Shown: positions 17,246-26,384, counted from the stretch's first letter. The stretch: 64,000 bases of DNA from SAR116 cluster bacterium (GCA_004212735.1 SHBD01000001.1:186001-250000); one strand, 5' to 3'. Made by a program: numbers and translations. The notes: a model not told the origin generated them from the letters alone.

Positions 17246-20177
17246 AATGGGCGCTCACCACCTCGACCATGATCTCCGATCCCTCGACCGGGTTCATTGC
17301 GCGGATGATCTCGCCTTTGCGCGTTGCGCCATTTTCCAAAAAGCCGATGCCGATGGATGATTCCAGACACGGCGAATAGGCAGCTGAGGTGATGTAGCCC
17401 TGATCATGCGCGGCATTGGCCGGATCATCAATATTCATCAGATGCGATCCGGCGACCACCGGATCATTTGGGTCAACAGGTTTGAAGCCCACCTGGATCA
17501 GCGCATCATCGCGGGTCAGACCCTCACGCTCTGAGAGGATGGAGCCAATGCTATCCTTGGTCTTTGACACCATCCGGCCAAGCCCCAGATTCAGCGCAGT
17601 TGTCGTTCCATTAAGCTCATTACCGGCAGCATGGCCTTTTTCTATGCGCATCACTCCGAGCGCCTCCATGCCGTAAGGGGTGATGTCAAATTCCTCACCA
17701 GCTTCCATCAGACGTCGGATCAGCGCGTCACCATATCGGGTTGGCACGGCGATCTCATAGGCAAGCTCACCGGAGAAAGAAATCCGGAACAGCCGCGCTC
17801 GCAACCCACCACATACGGTAATTTCACCGCAAGCCATGAACGGAAAAGCATCATTGGAGATGTCAAACGCCGGATCTACTATCTTTTCCAGAACTTTTCG
17901 TGAATTTGGTCCGGCAACGGCAAACTGCGCCCAGGCTTCGGTTGTCGAGATAATCTGGACATCAAGATCGGGCCACAAACATTGGCGGGCAAATTCCATA
18001 TGGCGGAAAACGCCAACAGCATTTGCCGTTGTAGTGGTCATGACAAATTGCGTTTCACCAAGGCGCGCCGTGGTGCCGTCATCCATAACAATGCCGTCCT
18101 CGCGCAGCATCAGCCCATAGCGTGTCTTGCCAACAGGCAATTTGGCAAAGCCATTGCAATAGATCCGATTCAGAAAAGTTGCCGCATCAGCACCTTGCAC
18201 ATCGATTTTGCCAAGCGTTGTCACGTCACATACACCAACCGATCGGCGTGTTGCCAGCACCTCCCGGTCAACGGATTGACGCCATTCGGTTTCGCCTGCC
18301 TGCGGAAACCACTGGGCGCGCATCCACATGCCAACCTCAACAAACACGGCGCCTTGTTCGCTGGCCCATTTGTGCGATGGGGTCAAACGCACAGGCCGGA
18401 AGGTTTCGTCGCGCGAACGGCCGCCAAATGCGCCAATCGCTGTTGGCGTGTAGGGCGGGCGGTAGATGGTGGTGCCGACCTCAGGTATCGTCTTGCCGGC
18501 GATCTCTGCCATTACGGCAAGGCCGGCAATATTCGAGGTCTTGCCCTGATCGGTTGCCATGCCAAGCGTGGTGTAGCGTTTCAGATGTTCGACCGACTGA
18601 AAATTCTCCTGATGCGCCAGCTTCACATCCTTGACGGTGACGTCATTCTGCTGGTCAAGCCAGGCGCGGCCCTTGCCGGTGACATGCCAGAAAGCCGTGA
18701 TGCTCACCGGCGCGTCTTCAGCCTCCGGCATGGCCATGGCTTTGGCTTTGATGCCAATCTCACCAAGCGCATTTACAGCCGCCACCGCACCACCAGTCAG
18801 CGCTGCTGCCGTGCTGAACATGCCTGACGCTGCGCCGGCACTACTCAACCCGACCGGCCCGACCGCACCCGGAACAAAGGCGGCAATGGCTTCATTCCAG
18901 ACAGGGCGACCGCGTTGGTGACAGGTGAGATGCACATTCGGGTTCCAGCCACCTGACACGCCAAGCGCCCCGCACTTGATCCAGCGCTGGCTGCCATCTG
19001 CGCTCCTGACCTTGATTTTTGACAGGCCGAGTCGGCCACGACTGTCGGTGACACAGGCACCGGCAAGGACCTCGGCGTCGCCATGGTCGGGTGCGTCCGC
19101 ACGCGTGTCGATGATGGCGGTGACTTTCACGCCCTTGGCGGCAAGATCGCTTGCTGTCCGATGCCCGTCATCATTATTGGTAAAGACTGCCACCTCTGAT
19201 GCGGCGGCAACCGCCCATCTGTTGGCATAGGCGCGAAGCGCTCCGGCCTGCATGATTCCCGGGCGGTCATTATTGGCAAAGGCGATGGGCCTCTCGATTG
19301 ACCCGGCGCAGAGAATGGACCGCTTCGAATAAATCCGCCAAAGAACCTGCCGTGCCGTGCCGTCTGGCGCTGTTGCCAGATGGTCGGTCACCCGTTCAAC
19401 GGCGCCATAGATGCCATGGTCAAACGCACCAATGACAGTGGTGCGGGTCATCAGCCGGACATTGGGCATGCTGGCCAGTTCAGCGGCCACCTGCGCTGCC
19501 CATTCGGCTCCTGCGGCGTCGCCGACCGCAATGGTCTCGGCGTTCAGCCGCCCGCCAGGCAGAAAATCTTCGTCGGCAATGATCACCCGCGCACCCGATC
19601 TGCCAGCGGTCAACGCCGCGGCAAGGCCTGCGGGGCCGGCCCCGATGATCAGCAGGTCACAATGCAAAAAGCCCTTGTCATAACAATCGGGGTCAGACAT
19701 CCCCGAGAGCGCGCCAAGGCCAGCTGCATGGCGAATGATCGGCTCATAGATTTTTTCCCAGAATTTTGCAGGCCACATAAAAGTCTTGTAATAAAAGCCA
19801 GCGGTCAGAAAATCTGACATAATGTCATTCACTGCCATCGCATCAAAAGCAAGGGATGGCCATCGGTTCTGGCTTCTGGCGACAAGCCCGTCAAACAGCT
19901 CGGCTGTTGTTGCCCGGGTGTTTGGCTCGGTAAATGCGCCCTCGCGCAGCGCGACAATTGCATTTGGCTCCTCGGCGCCGGCACTCAGCACACCCCGCGG
20001 CCGATGATATTTGAACGACCGGCCCATCAACCGCACGCCATTTGCCAGCAGGGCTGATGCCAGCGTATCGCCGCCATATCCCTCTAGGGATTTGCCATCA
20101 AAACGGAAATTCAACTCAGCTGATCTGTCGATCAGGCCGCCATCAAGGCGATTTAACCCAGTCATTGCATCACTCAT
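17211..20177 (-). CDS. mgdC: N-methylglutamate dehydrogenase / sarcosine oxidase alpha (large) subunit
   Basis: A 988-residue flavoprotein subunit. The N-terminus is a ferredoxin-like domain without cluster cysteines ('GYGGDTLASALLANGVRLMG', 'RPRGVLSAGAEEPNAIV'); next is a dinucleotide-binding domain with 'LLIIGAGPAGLAAALTAG' near residue 175; the C-terminal 380 residues are a GcvT-like tetrahydrofolate domain ('SRKVLEKIVD', 'FSGELAYEIAVPT', 'YGMEALGVMRIEKGH'). Such subunits bind NAD and pass formaldehyde to tetrahydrofolate as 5,10-methylene-THF. Its start overlaps the mgdB stop by four bases (ATGA). Substrate is either N-methylglutamate or sarcosine; gmaS and mgsABC nearby favour the former. 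Confidence 0.82.
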   Translation of the reverse strand: MSDAMTGLNRLDGGLIDRSAELNFRFDGKSLEGYGGDTLASALLANGVRLMGRSFKYHRPRGVLSAGAEEPNAIVALREGAFTEPNTRATTAELFDGLVARSQNRWPSLAFDAMAVNDIMSDFLTAGFYYKTFMWPAKFWEKIYEPIIRHAAGLGALSGMSDPDCYDKGFLHCDLLIIGAGPAGLAAALTAGRSGARVIIADEDFLPGGRLNAETIAVGDAAGAEWAAQVAAELASMPNVRLMTRTTVIGAFDHGIYGAVERVTDHLATAPDGTARQVLWRIYSKRSILCAGSIERPIAFANNDRPGIMQAGALRAYANRWAVAAASEVAVFTNNDDGHRTASDLAAKGVKVTAIIDTRADAPDHGDAEVLAGACVTDSRGRLGLSKIKVRSADGSQRWIKCGALGVSGGWNPNVHLTCHQRGRPVWNEAIAAFVPGAVGPVGLSSAGAASGMFSTAAALTGGAVAAVNALGEIGIKAKAMAMPEAEDAPVSITAFWHVTGKGRAWLDQQNDVTVKDVKLAHQENFQSVEHLKRYTTLGMATDQGKTSNIAGLAVMAEIAGKTIPEVGTTIYRPPYTPTAIGAFGGRSRDETFRPVRLTPSHKWASEQGAVFVEVGMWMRAQWFPQAGETEWRQSVDREVLATRRSVGVCDVTTLGKIDVQGADAATFLNRIYCNGFAKLPVGKTRYGLMLREDGIVMDDGTTARLGETQFVMTTTTANAVGVFRHMEFARQCLWPDLDVQIISTTEAWAQFAVAGPNSRKVLEKIVDPAFDISNDAFPFMACGEITVCGGLRARLFRISFSGELAYEIAVPTRYGDALIRRLMEAGEEFDITPYGMEALGVMRIEKGHAAGNELNGTTTALNLGLGRMVSKTKDSIGSILSEREGLTRDDALIQVGFKPVDPNDPVVAGSHLMNIDDPANAAHDQGYITSAAYSPCLESSIGIGFLENGATRKGEIIRAMNPVEGSEIMVEVVSAHFVDPEGERLRA

Positions 20178-20461
20178 TTGCTGCGTCCCCGGGCTCTCGC
20201 CACATCGCGGGCAAGTTCGACCTTGGTGATTTCATGCGTTACCGTGTTGCGGGTTACAACGAGCCAGCTGCGGTCACCCGCCTCATGGTACCAGAGCTCC
20301 TGATGCTCTCCTGCCGGATTGTTCCGCAGATACTGATATTCATAGAATTTGTCGGCAGCTTTTTTGTCCTGCCAATCGGGACGGTCAATCAGATTGGCAT
20401 CGCCAAGATAGGTAAATTCTGCGCTGTCACGCGGGCCGAGAAGGGGATGATGAATAATCAT
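20174..20461 (-). CDS. mgdB: N-methylglutamate dehydrogenase / sarcosine oxidase delta subunit, without the usual zinc cysteines
   Basis: A 95-residue delta-type subunit: 'GPRDSAEFTYLGDANL' at about 9-24, 'YEYQYLRNNPAGEHQELWYH' at about 40-59 and 'RSWLVVTRNTVTHEI' are the family blocks. Known sarcosine oxidase delta subunits bind zinc through cysteines starting with a CPxCG motif at the N-terminus; here that place reads HPLLG and the whole protein has no cysteine, so zinc cannot be bound in the usual way. It lies 20 bases after mgdA and overlaps mgdC. Confidence 0.82.
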   Translation of the reverse strand: MIIHHPLLGPRDSAEFTYLGDANLIDRPDWQDKKAADKFYEYQYLRNNPAGEHQELWYHEAGDRSWLVVTRNTVTHEITKVELARDVARARGRSK

Positions 20462-20481
20462 GGCTTCGCCTCCTGTCTGAC

Positions 20482-21756
20482 CTAGTGCAGGTTCGGCTGT
20501 GCGCCGGACCCTTTTTCGTCAATCATGTAACCGCGCTGGAACCGGTCAAAGCGCAGCTCGGTCGCGGTCTGGTGTGGCTCGTCATTTGCCAGCAGATGGG
20601 CGAACACCCAGCCTGATCCCGGCGTCGCCTTGAACCCGCCATAGCACCAGCCGCCATTGAAATAGAGCCCCTCGATGCCGGTCTTGTCGATGATCGGCGA
20701 GCCATCCATGCTCATATCCATGATGCCGCCCCACATTCGCAAAAGGCGAGCCCGGCCAATCATCGGCATCAGGGCCATGCCGCCCTCGCAGACATCTTCA
20801 ACGACCGGAAGATTGCCGCGCTGCGCATAGGAATTATAACCATCAATGTCGCCGCCAAAGACAAGGCCGCCCTTGTCTGACTGGCTGACATAGAAATGAC
20901 CGGCGCCAAAAGTAACCACGCCCGGGATGATTGGTTTCAGGCCCTCAGAGACAAAAGCCTGCAACACATGGCTCTCGATCGGCAACCGCATGCCCGCCAT
21001 GCTCATCACCTTGCCGGAATTACCAGCAACTGCGACGCCGACTTTCTTTGCGCCGATAAACCCTTTCGATGTCTCGACACCGCTGCATTTGCCGTTCTTG
21101 ATGCGAAAGCCGGTGGCTTCGCAATTCTGGATGATATCGACGCCAAAACTATCAGCAGAGCGCGCATAGCCCCAAGCCACAGCGTCGTGCCGTACGGTGC
21201 CACCGCGCCGCTGGGCAAGGCCACCCTTGATTGGAAACCGGTTATTGTCAAAATTCAGGAACGGACATTCGGCGCGCACCTGCTCGGCAGACAGCAACTC
21301 CGCATCTGCGCCATTCAGTAGCATTGCGTTGCCTCTGCGGCGATAGGCATCGCGCTGGCCGTCGGTGTGGATCAAATTCAAGATACCGCGCTGGCTGACC
21401 ATTGCGTTGTAATTGACGTCCTGTTCCAACCCTTCCCACAGCTTTAGCGAGAATTCATAGAATGGCTCATTGCCGTCAAGCAAATAATTTGAGCGGATGA
21501 TGGTCGTGTTTCGGCCGACATTACCGCCGCCAATCCAGCCCTTTTCGATGACCGCGACTGATGTGATGTTGAATTTGCTCGCCAGATAATGTGCTGTGGC
21601 CAGACCGTGGCCGCCGCCGCCGACAATGATGATGTCATATTCTTTTTGTGGCTCCGGATCCCGCCAGGCTGGTTTCCAGCCGCGATGGCCGGTCAACGCT
21701 TCTTTGATCACCCGCAGACCTGAATACCGCCCGGAGTTTTTTCCTGTCACTCGCAT
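20482..21756 (-). CDS. mgdA: N-methylglutamate dehydrogenase / sarcosine oxidase beta subunit
   Basis: FAD-dependent amine oxidase fold, 424 residues. The FAD-binding 'YDIIIVGGGGHGLATAHYL' is near residue 40; 'GGTVRHDAVAWG' holds the His expected to carry covalent FMN at the beta/alpha interface in this family; the C-terminal 'LYFNGGWCYGGFKATPGSG' is typical. This subunit oxidises the N-methyl amine. I chose ATG 21756 because 'gagagg' precedes it and the length then fits the family; the frame is open to 21843. It is the first gene of mgdABCD and is divergent from the dimethylglycine-dehydrogenase-type gene, with about 340 bp between. Confidence 0.82.
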   Translation of the reverse strand: MRVTGKNSGRYSGLRVIKEALTGHRGWKPAWRDPEPQKEYDIIIVGGGGHGLATAHYLASKFNITSVAVIEKGWIGGGNVGRNTTIIRSNYLLDGNEPFYEFSLKLWEGLEQDVNYNAMVSQRGILNLIHTDGQRDAYRRRGNAMLLNGADAELLSAEQVRAECPFLNFDNNRFPIKGGLAQRRGGTVRHDAVAWGYARSADSFGVDIIQNCEATGFRIKNGKCSGVETSKGFIGAKKVGVAVAGNSGKVMSMAGMRLPIESHVLQAFVSEGLKPIIPGVVTFGAGHFYVSQSDKGGLVFGGDIDGYNSYAQRGNLPVVEDVCEGGMALMPMIGRARLLRMWGGIMDMSMDGSPIIDKTGIEGLYFNGGWCYGGFKATPGSGWVFAHLLANDEPHQTATELRFDRFQRGYMIDEKGSGAQPNLH

Positions 21757-21999
21757 CGCTTGTCCTCTCATCACTGTGATGATGGCGGTGGCCACCGGAT
21801 CGTTAAGTCTGAAATCGGACGATATCATGACAAAGGACGACACCGTTGGCAGAATGAAGTTGGCAAATCTTTCTTTTTGCAGGGTTCAACAACCGAATGG
21901 GCTGTGAAACATAGCTATACCGAAATTGGACAGGTTTGCCCCGGTCGTCAAGAGCCGTTTTGTGTATTTTGTTTCTGAAATACGTTACTGAACATTATT

Positions 22000-22011
22000 C
22001 TATTGCAATAG
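22000..22011. promoter_or_regulatory. Perfect palindrome CTATTGCAATAG in the mgdA / flavoprotein divergent promoter region
   Basis: A 12-bp perfect palindrome 84 bp before the start at 22095. A looser inverted repeat, GTATTT (21964-21969) / AAATAC (21978-21983), lies beside it. Possible operator controlling one or both divergent units. Confidence 0.35.
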
Positions 22012-22094
22012 GCCAGAAAATTGAACAGCATATCTCCCCATTATGTTTCGCAGAAGAAATATACCAATTTATGACCAATTGGGGGGTCAATCAC

Positions 22095-24536
22095 ATGAGT
22101 GAAGAAATGCAAACCACTGCCCGCGTCGTCGTGATTGGCGGCGGTGTTGTTGGTGCTTCGGTGCTGTATCATCTCACGAAGCTCGGCTGGACGGATGTTG
22201 TTATGCTTGAGCGCTCGGAACTCACATCCGGGTCCACCTGGCATGCTGCCGGTGGGATGCACACCATCAATGGCGACCCGAATGTCGCCAAGCTGCAGCA
22301 ATATACGATCAACCTCTACAAGGAAATCGAGGAGCTGTCAGGCCAGGACATCACACTTCACATGACGGGCGGTGTAATGCTGGCCGCAACTCAGGAACGG
22401 TTTGATTGGCTTAAAGGCGTCTATGCCAAGGGCAAATATCTCGGCATGGATGATCTGGAGATCATTACACCGGAGCGGGCGCATGAATTGCTGCCGCTGA
22501 TTGACCCGTCGCAATTTGTAGGTGCCATGTATGACCCGATTGAGGGCCATGTCGACCCCTATGGCGTGACCCACGCCTACGCGAAGGCTGCGCGCAAGAA
22601 TGGTGCCCAATTCCACACCCACACAAAGGTGGAAAATTTGTCGCAGGACCCTGATGGCACATGGCAGGTGGTGACCAATAAAGGAACGATTGCAGCCGAA
22701 CATGTGGTCAATGCTGCTGGGCTCTGGGCGCGTGAAGTCGGCCGCATGGTGGGTCTTGAGCTGCCCGTGCTGGCGATGGAGCATATGTACCTTCTCACCG
22801 AGGACATGCCGGAGGTGGCAGAAGTGAATGCGGCCACCGGGTCTGAGGTCATTCACGCTGTTGATTTTGATGGTGAGATATATGTGCGTCAGGAACGGGG
22901 CGGCATGTTGATGGGTACCTATGAACGCGCTGGCAAACCATGGGCGGAAAAGACCACCTCCTGGGAGTTTGGTCACCAGCTGCTCGAACCTGACATTGAC
23001 AGGATCGCGCCATCGCTTGAGATTGGATTCCAGCATTTCCCGGCATTTGAGCGCGCCGGCATCAAGCAAATCATCAACGGCCCCTTCACCTTCTCGCCTG
23101 ATGGCAACCCGCTTGTTGGTCCGGTGAAGGGCATGACCAATTTCTGGTCGGCATGTGCTGTCATGGCTGGTTTCAGTCAGGGTGGCGGCGTCGGTCTCTC
23201 GCTTGCCAATTGGATGGTCAATGGTGACCCCGGCTTTGATGTCTGGGCGATGGATGTCAGCCGATTTGGCGATTATACCAGCATGGCCTTTACCAATGCC
23301 CGGGTGCGGGAGAATTATTCACGCCGGTTCTCGATTCGCTACCCGAATGAAGAACTGACGGCAGCCCGTCCATTTTTGACAACGCCCGTCTATGAACGGC
23401 AAAAGGAAGCTGGCGCCCAATTTGGTGCGGCTTACGGGTTGGAAATTCCGCTCTGGTACGCGCCTGAAGGTGTCGTTGATGAATTTTCCTGGCGGCGGTC
23501 AACGGATTTTGATCATGTTGCTGCAGAATGCAACGCGGTCCGCGCCTCGGTCGGGCTTGGCGATACCTCTGGCTTTGCCAAATACAGCATTTCCGGGCCC
23601 GGAGCGCGTGCCTGGCTTGACAAGATGCTGGCAGCCAAAATTCCGGCAAAGGGCCGGATGACTCTGGCACCGATGCTGAAAGAGGATGGCAGGGTCATCG
23701 GTGATTTCTCGCTTGCCACGCTTGCTGATGATCGTTTCCTGATCATCGGTTCTGGTGCCGCTGAGAGCTATCACATGCGCTGGTTCCTCTCGCATTTGCC
23801 AGATGATGGTTTGGTCGATCTGGTCTCACACAATCTCGGTCTCGTTGGTTTAACACTTGCCGGCCCGAATGCGCGCGCTGTGCTGCAGGCCTGCACGGAC
23901 GATGATGTCTCGCATGAAGCGATGAAATTCATGGCTGTGCGCGAAATGGATATTGGCATGGTCCCGGCGATTGTTGGCCGAGTCAGCTTCACCGGTGATC
24001 TTGGGTACGAGATCTGGGTGAAGCCGGAATATCAGTTGAATTTGTTTGACCAGCTGATGCAGGCCGGCGCCGAGCATAATATCAGCCTGTTTGGCTCTCG
24101 CGCTCTAAACGCGCTGCGCCTGGAAAAGAATTTCGGCACCTGGGCGCGGGAGTACCGGCCGATCTATGGCCCCATTGAAACCGGCCTTGATCGGTTCGTT
24201 GCTTATGAGAAGGACACTGATTTCATCGGCCGGACAGGCGCCCATGCTGAGCGCGACTCGGGTGGCACCTTGCGGCTGCGCAGCTTTGTTGTCGCGGCAA
24301 AGGATGCCGATGTCATTGGGGATGAACCGATTTCACATGGTGGCAAGGTCGTTGGCTGGGTAACGTCAGGCGGCTATGCCCATGCTTCGGGTGTTTCCAT
24401 GGCTCAGGGTTATGTGCCAAAAGAGCTTGCAGACGAGGTTGAGGGGTGGGAGATTGAGTTGCTCGATGAACAGCTTGCGGCCACTCTGCAGGCACAACCG
24501 CTCTTTGATGCCAATTCTGGGCGCATGCGCAGCTAG
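22095..24536 (+). CDS. Dimethylglycine dehydrogenase-type FAD/tetrahydrofolate enzyme
   Basis: An 813-residue enzyme with an N-terminal FAD amine-oxidase domain ('RVVVIGGGVVGASVLYHL', 'ERSELTSGSTWHAAGG' with the family's covalent-FAD histidine region), a linker 'GIKQIINGPFTFSPDGNPLVG', and a C-terminal GcvT domain ('GRVSFTGDLGYEIWVKPE', 'RALNALRLEKNFGTWAREY'). This is the architecture of dimethylglycine and sarcosine dehydrogenases, which demethylate secondary or tertiary amines and load the carbon onto tetrahydrofolate. ATG 22095 follows 'ggggggtcaatcac'; the frame runs 53 codons further up. No dimethylamine monooxygenase is present in the window, so dimethylamine or a derived compound is a second possible substrate, by inference only. 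Confidence 0.85.
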   Translation: MSEEMQTTARVVVIGGGVVGASVLYHLTKLGWTDVVMLERSELTSGSTWHAAGGMHTINGDPNVAKLQQYTINLYKEIEELSGQDITLHMTGGVMLAATQERFDWLKGVYAKGKYLGMDDLEIITPERAHELLPLIDPSQFVGAMYDPIEGHVDPYGVTHAYAKAARKNGAQFHTHTKVENLSQDPDGTWQVVTNKGTIAAEHVVNAAGLWAREVGRMVGLELPVLAMEHMYLLTEDMPEVAEVNAATGSEVIHAVDFDGEIYVRQERGGMLMGTYERAGKPWAEKTTSWEFGHQLLEPDIDRIAPSLEIGFQHFPAFERAGIKQIINGPFTFSPDGNPLVGPVKGMTNFWSACAVMAGFSQGGGVGLSLANWMVNGDPGFDVWAMDVSRFGDYTSMAFTNARVRENYSRRFSIRYPNEELTAARPFLTTPVYERQKEAGAQFGAAYGLEIPLWYAPEGVVDEFSWRRSTDFDHVAAECNAVRASVGLGDTSGFAKYSISGPGARAWLDKMLAAKIPAKGRMTLAPMLKEDGRVIGDFSLATLADDRFLIIGSGAAESYHMRWFLSHLPDDGLVDLVSHNLGLVGLTLAGPNARAVLQACTDDDVSHEAMKFMAVREMDIGMVPAIVGRVSFTGDLGYEIWVKPEYQLNLFDQLMQAGAEHNISLFGSRALNALRLEKNFGTWAREYRPIYGPIETGLDRFVAYEKDTDFIGRTGAHAERDSGGTLRLRSFVVAAKDADVIGDEPISHGGKVVGWVTSGGYAHASGVSMAQGYVPKELADEVEGWEIELLDEQLAATLQAQPLFDANSGRMRS

Positions 24537-24582
24537 GCCTGACTGATCGGGGGACGACCGTCATTTTGAGGAAGCCATTACC

Positions 24583-25305
24583 ATGAATATTCTGGTCCTG
24601 CAGCATGCCGAGGCAGAGCATCCCGGTGTTTTCCGCTCATTCCTTGATGAGGACGGGCATAGCTGGACAACGGTTCATCTGTATCGTGGCGACCCTTTGC
24701 CCGAATCCATGGCTGGCTACGATGCGCTCTGGGTGCTTGGTGGCCCGATGGATGTCTGGCAGGAAGATGAAAACCCCTGGCTTGTTGCCGAAAAGACCTT
24801 CATCCGGCGGGCGGTGATGGATGAGGGTTTCCCGTTTTTGGGCTTGTGTCTTGGCCATCAGCTGTTGGCCGAAGTCGTTGGCGGCACAGTTGGGCCAGCG
24901 GCCGAACCGGAGATCGGTGTCCTGCCGGTCAATATGACCGTTGAAGGCGCATCGGGCATTCTTTTTGATGGCATTGACCCGGTGTTTCCGGTGCTGCAAT
25001 GGCACAGCGCGATGGTGACGGCTCTGCCCTCGGACTGCAAGGTGCTGGCGACAACTGACGCATGTCCGGTGCAGGCGTTCAGCTGGCAGACGCGTGCGCA
25101 TGGCGTGCAGTTCCATCTCGAGGTTGAGAGTGACACGGTCGAAAGCTGGGCTGCCATTCCGGAATATGCGGCGGCACTTGATCTGGCGTTGGGGCAGAAT
25201 GGTGTTGAAATAATGCGCACTGCCTGCGCCGACAATGCCGAAAAATTCGCCAGTACCGCCGAACGCTTCTATATCAATTGGATGCAGTGCTGCGCCCAGG
25301 CTTGA
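24583..25305 (+). CDS. Class I glutamine amidotransferase-like protein (GMP-synthase-like)
   Basis: A 240-residue stand-alone class I amidotransferase domain. The nucleophile elbow 'FLGLCLGHQLLAEVVGG' gives a Cys near residue 88 and the partner His and Glu are in 'GVQFHLEVES' near residue 176-180, so the catalytic triad is intact. No synthetase domain is attached. It starts 46 bases after the flavoprotein stop, likely co-transcribed. Family members hydrolyse glutamine or related gamma-glutamyl compounds; in this island gamma-glutamylmethylamide is an attractive but untested substrate. The true partner is unknown. Confidence 0.8.
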   Translation: MNILVLQHAEAEHPGVFRSFLDEDGHSWTTVHLYRGDPLPESMAGYDALWVLGGPMDVWQEDENPWLVAEKTFIRRAVMDEGFPFLGLCLGHQLLAEVVGGTVGPAAEPEIGVLPVNMTVEGASGILFDGIDPVFPVLQWHSAMVTALPSDCKVLATTDACPVQAFSWQTRAHGVQFHLEVESDTVESWAAIPEYAAALDLALGQNGVEIMRTACADNAEKFASTAERFYINWMQCCAQA

Positions 25306-25333
25306 TCTGGGTATCCTGATCTGGAGTCTCTTT

Positions 25334-25385
25334 TCCAGATTCCCTGTTCTGGATTTCCAGCTCTGAATTTCCAGTTCTGGATTTT
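25334..25385. repeat. 14-bp degenerate tandem repeat in a convergent gap
   Basis: Units TCTGGATTTCCAGC (25348-25361) and TCTGAATTTCCAGT (25362-25375), then a partial TCTGGATTTT, preceded by a more diverged copy from 25334. The internal CCAGTTCTGG is palindromic and a T run follows, so the block may also end transcription of the amidotransferase-like gene. Confidence 0.7.
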
Positions 25386-25414
25386 TGCTCAGGCAGCTTG
25401 TCTGGCTCCGGGCA

Positions 25415-26119
25415 TCAGGTGTCCATCGCCGTGGTGATCGACAATCGGGCGCTTTGCAGGTGATCGCGCATTAGACGTGCTGCCAGATCGGCGTCCCGCG
25501 CGCGGATCGCCTCGACCAATGCCCGATGCGCGATGTTGTAGTCCCTGATCATCTCCTGATTCAATGTCAGACTCAGCATGCTCAGCCATTCGCTGTTGTT
25601 TCGCACAGCGTTGATCTGTTGGATGATCCATACAAGAAGCTGGTTACGCGTGGTTTCGGCGAGTCGGGCATGGAATAGCGTGTCGCATTTGCTGAAGCGT
25701 TCCGGATCATTCAGGCTGGCTTCCATCTCCGCAAGAAGAGCCTCCATCTGTTCAAAATCATCGGCACCGGCGTTAAGAACGCAAAGCCGACAGATATGCG
25801 GCTCGATGGCAAATCTGACATCGATCAACTCCAGTGGGCGGGCGTCACGAATCGGGTCTGAGCCGGTCATTTCCGGCTGATAGGTGATGTAGGTCCCGCT
25901 GCCACGCCTTTTTTCCACCAAACCTTCTCGGGTCAGCGTGCGCAACGCGCCTCGAATCGTGCCACGCGCCACATTATGCTGGATGGCAAGCTCGCGTTCC
26001 GAGGGCAACCGGTCCAAATGCTTCAAACGACATTCATGGATCTCATTCCGCAGCATGGAGGCCACCTCAAACTGCCCCTTACGTTGCGTTTCCACGTTAT
26101 TTTGATTGGCTTCATTCAT
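25415..26119 (-). CDS. GntR-family transcriptional regulator (FCD/FadR subfamily)
   Basis: A 234-residue regulator. The N-terminal winged helix-turn-helix contains 'RLPSERELAIQHNVARGTIR' at about 42-61 and 'LVEKRRGSGTYIT'; the C-terminal FCD all-helical domain contains 'DVRFAIEPHICRLCVLNAG' and 'FHARLAETTRNQLLVWII', where the Asp/His residues usually bind a metal and an organic acid ligand. It is divergent from gmaS across 265 bp holding a strong palindrome, so it is a candidate local regulator of the gmaS-mgsABC unit. Whether it represses or activates is not visible. Confidence 0.88.
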   Translation of the reverse strand: MNEANQNNVETQRKGQFEVASMLRNEIHECRLKHLDRLPSERELAIQHNVARGTIRGALRTLTREGLVEKRRGSGTYITYQPEMTGSDPIRDARPLELIDVRFAIEPHICRLCVLNAGADDFEQMEALLAEMEASLNDPERFSKCDTLFHARLAETTRNQLLVWIIQQINAVRNNSEWLSMLSLTLNQEMIRDYNIAHRALVEAIRARDADLAARLMRDHLQSARLSITTAMDT

Positions 26120-26176
26120 GACACTATGTTGCTTTCCACATTCCAGTTATTAGACCAAAAATATACCAAATAAGCA

Positions 26177-26191
26177 ATATTTGTCAAATAT
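26177..26191. promoter_or_regulatory. Candidate GntR operator ATATTTG-T-CAAATAT
   Basis: A perfect 7+1+7 dyad midway between the divergent gntR gene and gmaS, inside an AT-rich stretch. It is flanked symmetrically by TACCAA (26164-26169) and TTGGTA (26199-26204), making a nested inverted repeat of 41 bp in all. Confidence 0.5.
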
Positions 26192-26384
26192 CATAGAATT
26201 GGTACAAAAATAGTTGCTATCTGGATATTCTTTGGTCATTCTCAAACCCGGCGCAAATAGTTTTGTTCAGTGGGTTCCTGCATGGCCTAATTCGCGGAAC
26301 GAAAGCACCAGAACACGGTGTTACCATTGCCGACATTCGGTGTCTTGCGGTGGCCCGTGAAAATAAAGCAAAGGGGAGAAAATA

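Noticed and set aside
21936-22094. 53-codon extension of the dimethylglycine-dehydrogenase-type gene
   Set aside because: It covers the AT-rich promoter with a palindrome; the ATG at 22095 has the ribosome site and the fold starts just after it.
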